From an uncultured delta proteobacterium (GTDB lineage Bacteria > UBA10199 > GCA-002796325 > 1-14-0-20-49-13): a stretch of 13,112 bases of DNA. The position numbers and the translations under genes were made by a program. Below are positions 5,857-12,185 of this stretch, piece by piece. The stretch is taken from assembly GCA_903868375.1 (NCBI GenBank), contig CAIPVD010000132.1:1-13112 (forward strand), in the 5' to 3' direction. The notes under the pieces are model-generated. The model did not search any database, was not told the origin of the DNA, and saw only the letters and a list, made by a program, of their open reading frames with translations. Within the stretch, counting starts at the first letter, position 1, and the number at the start of each line of letters is the position of its first letter.

Positions 5857-8631
5857 TTATGGCATCATATTTGGCCCGAGTAGGATCGAAAAGAGTTCCG
5901 CGAGCGGTCCCTGCATCTCCCAAACGCTGAACTCGTTGCACGTTACGAACGGCCGAGTATCGCCATATCTAAGTAGAAGAGGAAGCGTATTAAAATCTGG
6001 ATAGAACGCCTTCATTGTAGCTTGCAAATATGTTGTGTTTATATCGATGTTTTCAACCGGCCCGTACGTTGGAATTCCCGGCATCGGCCCCTTTCCTTCT
6101 TTTGTGAAGATGAGAGAATCCATATGCAGAGGTTCCATTGGATGCCTTGATCCAAGGCCCGTGATATAAACAAATCCGTTCGGATTGCCGCCAAGAATAT
6201 AATCTGCCGCAAGACTTAAGGAATCAAAATATGCCTGTTTGTCAGTAGCGCTCGTTAATATTCCCATCTGGAGAACAGCGATCACTGAATCAAGATATCT
6301 GCCTACCGAAGTGCTTAAGCCCCAATCTGGCGAATCGCTATTTCTTCTAGGATTTCTATGTGCGTGATTTGCAGTCGCTGGATTATTCGAATTGATCGTA
6401 TCATCAACGTATTTATCAGCCACCACCTGCTTTATGAAAGAATTCATCACCGAGGGTATCGTCCTCGTCGCAAGATCGGGATCGGTGGCTCCAAATAACT
6501 GGCCATATGTTGAGAACGAACCGCCGCTTGAGTAATAAGCCTGCAGATAATCGGGCATTAATCCGGATGGATCAATATTTATAATAGCTGGGTCCTTGCT
6601 CACATAATCACTCATCGAAAGTTGGGAGTCGGCAAAGTTTGGGAAATTATAATGGCTGGTTGGTTGCACCTTCACCCAAAATGATTCAAAATCGCTCCTG
6701 TAACTATCGGTCTTGGTAAGTTTGTAAAGCTCTCCGGCAGGATATAATAAAAAGTAATTAGACGCACCCTTTGCCTTGGCATAAGTGTAAGCCTTTACAG
6801 CCTCATCGCTTAGCTTGCTTGCTCTTACATTATCAAAAGAGGCAACTAATCTTGAAGCCTGCGCAAATAATCCGGCGGCTCTTGCGGAGATGTTCGCCTG
6901 TTCGGTGAATGTCCAATACGGCTGTACATCAAGATCGGCGTGCGCATAATCCGGATTTTTATATGTATCAAAACCCATTCGCACTCCTCCATCCGACTCT
7001 TGCAATTGTTCCCAAGCGGAAATTCCCCAAAGTGCTTCGTCCAAAATATCGGGAATTTTATTACCGCTCTCCGGAATGTTCAATTGCCCATCTTTATATA
7101 AGGAAGGATTCAATTCATAAGCTCGCATTAGAACCTGCGGAACGACGGTATGCATCGGCCGCTGATCGTAATCGCCGGCATCGTGATAACCGCCGGTTAT
7201 CTGCCTGTCGTTCGTTAGTAGAGCCCCTGTTGCAGGATCAACCGTTGTCGGAAGATCAAACGCCGGGACCGGGCAATCGATATAAACCCAGTCTCCATTC
7301 GGCAATTCGGCCTTGTTACAGAACATGGTTGCCGGATCGTTATTTGAGTTCGATGTCGTTATGTCTTTAAACGCATGGTCCTGCGGCCTGCTCCAGTTAG
7401 TTAGATTGGCTCGCAAATCGCCGCTCCATCTATTGAAGAAGAGCCCGCGCATTACCACATAGAACGCCTGGAACGCGGCGCCTTCGCTAATTTGCGTGCG
7501 CCATGAAACGCCAACGCCTGGAATTCTGATCCTGTAATTAACTCCTTCGGCGGTAGGCACATTAGAAATATCGATATTTTCCACGTCCGTACCGGCATCT
7601 GAATCGGCCTTCGCGCGTTCCGCTAAAGTAAGGCCGCCTTGTACAAGTTCCCTTACATCGTCGTTCTCTTTCAGCATTTCGGCGGTGCCAGGAAAATTCG
7701 CAAGTGAAAGCCCGCCGCCATCGCCCATCCAGCCTGAAACATATGCCCAGCGCTTGCTAGCGCGAGGATTATAGCCGACCTGATTTAGCTGAACGACCGG
7801 CGTTTCCAGATATCTATCGCTGAAAGGAAGCCTGAAATTAATTCCCGCAGGGCCGGTTATCTGAAGCATTTCTGTAGAACCGATCGGCTGATCTAGTACC
7901 AGATATATTCTGTGATCCGTTGCCGTGACATTATCGGAATTGATATTATAAACATGCGGGTTGCTCGCTGTCGGAGTAAAATCGTCGGCGCTAACTGGTA
8001 TCGAATGCCGCCATTTACTGACAACATTGATCGCGCTGCCATCCCTTCGCTTAACTGCCCATGTGCCGTCTTGCCACGTGGCACCGACGCCATTTGCCAG
8101 AACTATCTGCAGAACGTTCGGGGCAAAACCATGCACTTCTCTTAAAGCGCTAGTACCCAGATCTGCGCGCGGGCCGCCTATCGTTCGTGCGTGCGTTTGT
8201 TCGGATATATTGCCGCTAGGAACCACAGCTTCGGCCCTTATAAAAAGGTCGGTCGCCGCAGCTATCTTATTTATCGTGTAAGAAGTTGCGCTGGCCGCAG
8301 CCGATACTTCCAAGATCTCGGATGGCATTTGCCCGCCAACGTTTGCCGCCGGTTCAGGAGCTATATAAATGTTCGTGCTAGTTGCACCTGCGGGTGGCTG
8401 CCATGTAATGGAAACGCTGTTCGATGTTACGGCGCTAACGGTTAATTTCAAGATGGGCGTTGGTGAATCTGAGACTTCCGCAGGACCCGCAGCCGGCACA
8501 TCGACCGGCCCGCCCGTCGTAGGCAAACCTGATGGCGTACTAGTGTCGGGCTTATTGCTGCTACCGCTACATCCGCCGGCTAGCAGCACGGTTAAGCAAC
8601 ATAAAGCAACGGTGTTTCTCCAGATCAACAT
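5857..8631 (-). CDS. Lipoprotein glycoside hydrolase family 9 (endoglucanase-like) with FnIII and CelD_N domains
   Basis: Protein of 924 residues. A lipoprotein signal (LLAGGC, Cys21) precedes a Ser/Pro/Gly-rich linker (22-57). A fibronectin type III domain follows (58-150, TITW-type SVSITWQPP at 72-80). The CelD_N immunoglobulin-like domain begins at VVQLNQVGYNP (279-289). The GH9 (alpha/alpha)6 catalytic domain spans about 440-915. GGYHDAGDYDQ (480-490) holds the two Asp expected to activate water (D484, D487). GGNPNGFVYITGLGSRHP (814-831) is the usual C-terminal GH9 block, though the following HHR motif is degenerate (LHM). CNEFSVWEMQGPLA (898-911) holds the expected proton donor Glu900 after Asn899. 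Substrate would be a beta-1,4-glucan such as cellulose; the altered C-terminal motifs could mean another beta-glucan. The gene lies 36 bases after the receiver gene, probably in one transcript. Confidence 0.9.
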   Translation of the reverse strand: MLIWRNTVALCCLTVLLAGGCSGSSNKPDTSTPSGLPTTGGPVDVPAAGPAEVSDSPTPILKLTVSAVTSNSVSITWQPPAGATSTNIYIAPEPAANVGGQMPSEILEVSAAASATSYTINKIAAATDLFIRAEAVVPSGNISEQTHARTIGGPRADLGTSALREVHGFAPNVLQIVLANGVGATWQDGTWAVKRRDGSAINVVSKWRHSIPVSADDFTPTASNPHVYNINSDNVTATDHRIYLVLDQPIGSTEMLQITGPAGINFRLPFSDRYLETPVVQLNQVGYNPRASKRWAYVSGWMGDGGGLSLANFPGTAEMLKENDDVRELVQGGLTLAERAKADSDAGTDVENIDISNVPTAEGVNYRIRIPGVGVSWRTQISEGAAFQAFYVVMRGLFFNRWSGDLRANLTNWSRPQDHAFKDITTSNSNNDPATMFCNKAELPNGDWVYIDCPVPAFDLPTTVDPATGALLTNDRQITGGYHDAGDYDQRPMHTVVPQVLMRAYELNPSLYKDGQLNIPESGNKIPDILDEALWGISAWEQLQESDGGVRMGFDTYKNPDYAHADLDVQPYWTFTEQANISARAAGLFAQASRLVASFDNVRASKLSDEAVKAYTYAKAKGASNYFLLYPAGELYKLTKTDSYRSDFESFWVKVQPTSHYNFPNFADSQLSMSDYVSKDPAIINIDPSGLMPDYLQAYYSSGGSFSTYGQLFGATDPDLATRTIPSVMNSFIKQVVADKYVDDTINSNNPATANHAHRNPRRNSDSPDWGLSTSVGRYLDSVIAVLQMGILTSATDKQAYFDSLSLAADYILGGNPNGFVYITGLGSRHPMEPLHMDSLIFTKEGKGPMPGIPTYGPVENIDINTTYLQATMKAFYPDFNTLPLLLRYGDTRPFVTCNEFSVWEMQGPLAELFSILLGPNMMP

Positions 8632-8667
8632 ATATGGATTTTACGCTTCAGCTACGGGTTAGTCAAT

Positions 8668-9045
8668 CTAACCTTTTTTGAGGATATCCGATATTCTGGC
8701 GATTAATTTTTCGGTATCGAAGGGTTTATAAAGAACATCTCTTGCTCCAAGGCTCTTTGCGCTCTCTTCTACCCAAGGTTCGGATAGAGCGGTTAGGACA
8801 ACGATCGGGACGTGATCGGCGATCTCCTTTGCTTTAAAGAATTCCATTACAGAATCGCCCGTTCCGCTTGGCATGTTCCAATCAAGGAGGATAAGGTTTG
8901 GTTTGCTATCCCTTACCACTTCGATCGCCTCTAATCCCGTGTTTGCACTTACGGTATCAAAGCCCGCCATTTTAAAGCGCATGCTCAAAAGTTGAACAAG
9001 GTCAACATCGTCATCGACAATAAGTATTTTATATTTGTTAGCCAT
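8668..9045 (-). CDS. Stand-alone response-regulator receiver protein (CheY-like)
   Basis: A 125-residue single receiver domain with no output domain. Acidic metal pocket D11-D12-D13 (LIVDDD), phosphoacceptor D55 in LILLDWNMP, T85 in VVLTALSEP and K107 in VLYKPFD are all present, so it should be phosphorylated by a histidine kinase. No kinase is visible in the window. The ATG at 9045 begins the domain normally (MANKYKILIVDDD); the longer frame from 9078 opens with TTG and adds 11 residues not typical of a receiver, so I rejected it. No strong Shine-Dalgarno is visible. It is directly upstream of the GH9 gene on the same strand, which would allow shared expression, but a regulatory link to glucan use is inference. 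Confidence 0.9.
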   Translation of the reverse strand: MANKYKILIVDDDVDLVQLLSMRFKMAGFDTVSANTGLEAIEVVRDSKPNLILLDWNMPSGTGDSVMEFFKAKEIADHVPIVVLTALSEPWVEESAKSLGARDVLYKPFDTEKLIARISDILKKG

Positions 9046-9157
9046 GATCTGTCGGCAAAATAGACCAAAGGGAGGCAATTTACAATTTATTTCTTCACCT
9101 ATAAAAAGTGGTTGATTATTCCCGCGTTATGCTATATCTGCCTTCCACGTTTGAATC

Positions 9158-9323
9158 ATGGTGGCTGTAGACTGTGGCGGAAGGCATGTCGCGGGTTCGA
9201 CAGCGCAGGTACCGCCGATTTTGGCGGGACAATTTAAATGATAAGCCGAGCCGGGAACCCAACAAGGTTGGGTGGCGAGGCTTCACAATACGGTGCACGA
9301 AGCGAGAGCTTCGTAATCCCGTC
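9158..9323 (+). pseudogene. Scrambled tRNA-His-like sequence with a 114-nt hairpin-rich insertion in the T loop
   Basis: Four blocks match the intact tRNA-His at 9377 in the same order: ATGGTGGCTGTAG (9158-9170), ACTGTGGC (9171-9178, anticodon loop with GTG), ATGTCGCGGGTTCGA (9186-9200) and AATCCCGTC (9315-9323). The D arm (19 bases) is missing, TCAGG is replaced by GGAAGGC, and the 3' acceptor half is lost. Between the third and fourth blocks, 9201-9314 is new sequence with three clean stems: CCGCC/GGCGG (9212-9227), ACCCAAC/GTTGGGT within AAGCC/GGCTT (9243-9283), and ACGAAGC/GCTTCGT closed by a GAGA tetraloop (9297-9314). The replacing GGAAGGC also pairs with TGCCTTCC at 9139-9146. The result could be a decayed tRNA with an inserted element or a functional structured RNA. 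No protein gene was found in 9046-9376. Confidence 0.6.
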
Positions 9324-9340
9324 GGTTCTTTTAATATTGG

Positions 9341-9363
9341 ATGATTTTTTTGCTGCAGCTCAC
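9341..9363 (+). repeat. Left arm of 23-bp inverted repeat flanking tRNA-His
   Basis: Perfect reverse complement of 9462-9484. The arm consists of ATGA, a run of seven T, and GCTGCAGCTCAC. TTAATAT at 9331-9337 further out is matched by ATATTAA at 9489-9495, so similarity extends past the perfect part. Confidence 0.9.
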
Positions 9364-9376
9364 ACATATTTCTTAT

Positions 9377-9452
9377 GGTGGCTGTAGTTCAGCGGTAGAG
9401 CGCCTGACTGTGGCTCAGGATGTCGCGGGTTCGAATCCCGTCAGCCACCCCA
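9377..9452 (+). tRNA. tRNA-His (GTG anticodon)
   Basis: A full cloverleaf can be drawn. The acceptor stem is GTGGCTG (9378-9384) with CAGCCAC (9442-9448). The extra G-1 at 9377, opposite the discriminator C73 at 9449, is the mark of tRNA-His. The D stem is GTTC/GAGC, the anticodon stem CCTGA/TCAGG (9403-9407, 9415-9419) with anticodon GTG at 9410-9412, and the T arm GCGGG/CCCGT with loop TTCGAAT (9430-9436). CCA is encoded at 9450-9452. A run of seven T at 9454-9460 may end transcription. The gene sits inside a 23-bp inverted repeat (9341-9363 and 9462-9484). All key stems are intact, so it should be functional; whether it is the only tRNA-His cannot be told. Confidence 0.96.
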
Positions 9453-9461
9453 CTTTTTTTC

Positions 9462-9484
9462 GTGAGCTGCAGCAAAAAAATCAT
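9462..9484 (+). repeat. Right arm of 23-bp inverted repeat flanking tRNA-His
   Basis: Begins GTGAGCTGCAGC, then A7, then TCAT: the exact reverse complement of 9341-9363. It lies between the T7 run after the tRNA and the start codon of the PLC-like gene at 9505, so it falls in the leader or promoter of that gene. Confidence 0.9.
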
Positions 9485-9504
9485 AATGATATTAATGAAA
9501 CATC

Positions 9505-10521
9505 ATGAAACAAAATCTAATATCTAAATTAATTTGTCTGGTGATCATAACATTATCATTTTCAGGGTGTGGTAGTGCCGGGGGTTCGCTTGTTGATTAT
9601 TCCAGTTGGATGTCTAAAAATCAAAGAGCTTTGTCTAATGTAACGCTGAAACAAATAGTATTGCTCGGAAGCCATGATGCGGCGTCGTCCGCAATGAACT
9701 CGAACAGTCAGCCGTGCATTGGTGAAATACTTAACGACCCCAGTCAGCATATCGATGGCCCGCCAAATGCAAACCAGCTATTGAACGCCAGGACACAGTC
9801 TGTGCCCATTTTGCAACAGCTGCAAGCCGGTGTTCGATACTTGGACCTGCGAGTCGCTCTTCAGGGTGGACAATATTACAGTGAACATATGTGGCTTTCG
9901 GCACCTTTTATGGGCACGAATGGAATTTTCGATCAGATCAAACAATTCTTAAAGGAAAATCCCGATGAAATAATTATTATCGTCAGCTATGCTGGGCACC
10001 TTTATAGCGACACACAGCCGGATGGCCTGATGTCAACGGCAGAAGCAGATGCTTTTTTCCAGACAGTTCTTAATGAATTTCCAAATCTCCTGGCGCCGGC
10101 GCCATCGGGAGATTTGATGCAGCAAACCCTGGGAGACATTTGGAAAGACAGCGGCCGGATTATTTATTTTGGCCCTAACACATTAAGTCCAGCGATTCAG
10201 CAATATATCTGGAATACTTTAAAGATAGATTCGCAGTGGATGCAGCAAGCTACGGTTCCGGCCGTACTTATAACAGATTTGAACGAACAGGTAATCACCC
10301 CATGGATGACGGAACCTTATAACGACGAACTGCATATTCTGCAGGCGATGACGAACGATAATACGAAAATAGCGACCGCAGCCGAAACAAATCCACTGAT
10401 CTTAGAGCAGCTAAATTCGGCGTGGAAAACTGCGCCAATCAATATTGTTCAGGTGAACGATGCGGTTAATTCCGGAATGATGCCTACGCTTATACCAAGA
10501 ATGATCTCAAATCTTTATTAG
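9505..10521 (+). CDS. Phosphatidylinositol-specific phospholipase C-like lipoprotein (PLC X domain)
   Basis: A 338-residue protein with a lipoprotein-type signal (MKQNLISKLICLVIITLSFS then Gly-Cys22). The mature part resembles the PI-PLC X domain, a TIM-barrel phosphodiesterase: the first catalytic His is in LLGSHDAASSA (H57), R111-x2-D114-x-R116 sits in GVRYLDLRVA, the second catalytic His is in YYSEHMW (H128), and NPDEIIIIVSY (152-162) is the following core strand. There is no Y domain, as in bacterial enzymes. Substrate may be a phosphoinositide or another glycerophospholipid outside the cell. No Shine-Dalgarno is clear before the ATG at 9505. It stands alone between the intact tRNA-His and a tRNA-His 3' remnant (10573-10605), like cargo of an integration event. 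Confidence 0.78.
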   Translation: MKQNLISKLICLVIITLSFSGCGSAGGSLVDYSSWMSKNQRALSNVTLKQIVLLGSHDAASSAMNSNSQPCIGEILNDPSQHIDGPPNANQLLNARTQSVPILQQLQAGVRYLDLRVALQGGQYYSEHMWLSAPFMGTNGIFDQIKQFLKENPDEIIIIVSYAGHLYSDTQPDGLMSTAEADAFFQTVLNEFPNLLAPAPSGDLMQQTLGDIWKDSGRIIYFGPNTLSPAIQQYIWNTLKIDSQWMQQATVPAVLITDLNEQVITPWMTEPYNDELHILQAMTNDNTKIATAAETNPLILEQLNSAWKTAPINIVQVNDAVNSGMMPTLIPRMISNLY

Positions 10522-10572
10522 TCACAGTGCAAGCTTCTCTTGTCCGAAGTTTCCTTCCTCCTGATAACGAGA

Positions 10573-10605
10573 ATGTCGCGAGAGCGCCATAATCCCGTCA
10601 GCCAC
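10573..10605 (+). pseudogene. tRNA-His 3'-end remnant downstream of the PLC-like gene
   Basis: ATGTCGCG (10573-10580) and AATCCCGTCAGCCAC (10591-10605) match the variable/T-arm region and 3' acceptor half of the tRNA-His at 9377. Between them GGTTCG is replaced by AGAGCGCCAT, whose AGAGCGCC also occurs in the D arm of the tRNA. The remnant is in direct orientation about 1.15 kb from the matching part of the intact tRNA, as expected for the distal end of a segment inserted at a tRNA 3' end. Confidence 0.7.
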
Positions 10606-10668
10606 TGGGGCTTATCTTGACCTGTTACGTTTTAAAAAAGTGTAAATACTAGTATTTTTTAGCATGGT

Positions 10669-11298
10669 TTATTTAGCAGTATTTGATTTTGCAATTATAG
10701 AAGGCCGTACTTTTATTAGTCCATTTTTTAAGTCGACTTTTTCTTCGTCAGACAAATATGGCATGAGATCGAACTTAGTAGACATGGCTGGCATATTTTT
10801 AAGGCTAGAATATGTGGACATTTTAGAATCCGCTGTATACTCTTTAACCTTGCTTTGTATGGTCGCTTTTGGCGGAAGATATACTTCCAATTCCTTTTTA
10901 CTATCTAGTTTTAATAAACGAACCATATAGAACTGTTTCTGATTTCTAGTGTCAGTTACTAGTGTAACTTCAACCTCTCGGTTGATTTTCAGATTGCCAA
11001 CAGTGTCACTCAAACTATCATCTAGCATGCTCAAACCACCAGCCTTCTGAATCATTATTGGCTGGTTTGAGTTTGCGTCAACATCAAATCTTATGCCGAC
11101 ACCATAGAGGCTATCGGGTCTTCTGTTGGTTATAGTTATAAAATACTTTTCAGTATCGGTAGTAACATTAAATATTTTCGAGGGCACAATCATAATCGGG
11201 TAATATTTTTTTATGGCGTAATTATAAACACCATAGGCAATAGTTACTATTGAAACTACCGATAACCCCGATAAAGCCAGTATTGTTTTTAATGTCAT
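10669..11298 (-). CDS. Unrecognised membrane-anchored protein
   Basis: A 209-residue protein that I do not recognise. One N-terminal membrane helix (about residues 6-30) is followed by a basic stretch (KKYY), then an apparently extracytoplasmic region with several beta-strand-like segments (YFITITNRR, VEVTLVTDT, ELEVYLPP). There is no convincing lipobox or cleavage site, so it is probably held by its anchor. The ATG at 11298 has a strong AGGAGGAG ribosome binding site, so the gene looks real. Base composition is clearly more AT-rich than most neighbouring genes, with many Lys, Asn and Thr codons, which together with the nearby tRNA remnants suggests acquisition. It is convergent with the PLC-like gene and divergent from the MarC gene; no operon partner is seen. 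Confidence 0.7.
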   Translation of the reverse strand: MTLKTILALSGLSVVSIVTIAYGVYNYAIKKYYPIMIVPSKIFNVTTDTEKYFITITNRRPDSLYGVGIRFDVDANSNQPIMIQKAGGLSMLDDSLSDTVGNLKINREVEVTLVTDTRNQKQFYMVRLLKLDSKKELEVYLPPKATIQSKVKEYTADSKMSTYSSLKNMPAMSTKFDLMPYLSDEEKVDLKNGLIKVRPSIIAKSNTAK

Positions 11299-11483
11299 GT
11301 TTAATCTCCTCCTAAATATCTATTCACCTATTATTTTATCTCTTAACAGATTGTGGCCGTGTTGCAATATATAATGTCTGCTAACGTAATATATTCAGAT
11401 GACACACACTTAATTACTAAGCCTTGTGTTTTCCACAATTTATTTTCTTCATTTCCCCTCTCCAACCATGTATAAAGTCTTTC

Positions 11484-12101
11484 ATGCTTCAACATATCAT
11501 TAAAGCCGCTGTTACATTCTATGTCGTCATCGATCCCATTGGAACGGTTCCGCTGTTTCTCTCCGCAACCAGCGGAAAAGAAATTCATGAAAAACGCCGG
11601 ATTGCCACAAAGGCCGTCATTATCTCGGCCTGCATTCTCATCGTCTTTATCGTCTTGGGCCAGATCCTGTTCGATCACTTAGGCATCGAGCTACATTCCT
11701 TTCAGGTGGCGGGCGGTCTTGTGCTGCTGCTAATCTCGCTGAAGATGATCCTCGATGCGGAGCTGGAAGGAGTACATGTCGATGAACAGCATAAACATGC
11801 TGAACGCGATGTGTCGGTGTTTCCTATCGCGTTGCCGTACATCGCAGGTCCTGGCACTATCATGGCGGTTATCATGCAGACAGACAATGATATATATTCG
11901 GTGCCGGAACAGGCCGTCATTACAATCGTTCTGCTAGGCATTCTTTTGATAACGTGGCTCACACTGCGATGGGCATCGCATTTTCAGAAGTGGCTGGGAA
12001 GAACGGGAATCGATGTGATCACACGAGTTATGGGATTGATCCTTGCCGCCCTTGCGGTGCAAGCCATTTTGAGCGGAATCGGCGGGCATTTTAAATTGTA
12101 G
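11484..12101 (+). CDS. MarC-family integral membrane protein
   Basis: UPF0056/MarC family, 205 residues with about six membrane helices. Family signatures are FYVVIDPIGTVPLFLS (12-27), FQVAGGLVLLLISLKMI (73-89), FPIALPYIAGPGTIMAVI (113-130) and the C-terminal RVMGLILAALAVQ (181-193). A His/Glu/Asp-rich loop (94-109) lies between helices 3 and 4. Despite the historic name, the family is not a proven multidrug determinant and its transport substrate is unknown. The ATG at 11484 is chosen because it begins directly before the first helix as in relatives; a longer frame from a TTG at 11424 adds 20 residues with no Shine-Dalgarno support. It lies 84 bases before glycogen phosphorylase, which has its own ribosome binding site. 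Confidence 0.9.
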   Translation: MLQHIIKAAVTFYVVIDPIGTVPLFLSATSGKEIHEKRRIATKAVIISACILIVFIVLGQILFDHLGIELHSFQVAGGLVLLLISLKMILDAELEGVHVDEQHKHAERDVSVFPIALPYIAGPGTIMAVIMQTDNDIYSVPEQAVITIVLLGILLITWLTLRWASHFQKWLGRTGIDVITRVMGLILAALAVQAILSGIGGHFKL

Positions 12102-12185
12102 CGCTCTACATAATCTAAATCACCACCATACCATTTGACTTTTTCGCGCAAATAGTTCAAATCCACATTCCAAGGGAGAAGACGA

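Noticed and set aside
9046..9078. Longer start (TTG at 9078) for the receiver protein
   Set aside because: The added residues do not belong to a receiver fold and the ATG at 9045 opens the domain as usual.
9130..9330. Known RNA classes (tmRNA, SRP RNA, RNase P RNA) for the structured region
   Set aside because: The tmRNA tag frame and ends, the SRP GNAR tetraloop helix and the conserved RNase P core sequences are not seen.
9116..9367. An 83-codon minus-strand reading frame over the tRNA-His-like region
   Set aside because: It is antisense to tRNA-derived blocks and hairpins, has no ribosome binding site and a low-complexity basic composition.
10640..10662. Terminator at the AATACTAGTATT palindrome followed by T
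   Set aside because: The stem is short and AT-only, too weak to support a call.
11343..11375. Promoter for the MarC gene (TTAACA ... TATAAT)
   Set aside because: TATAAT at 11370-11375 is perfect, but the nearest -35-like element is 21 bases away, and AT-rich DNA gives such matches by chance.
11424..11483. Longer start (TTG at 11424) for the MarC-family protein
   Set aside because: No ribosome binding site supports it, and family members begin near the first helix, as with the ATG at 11484.
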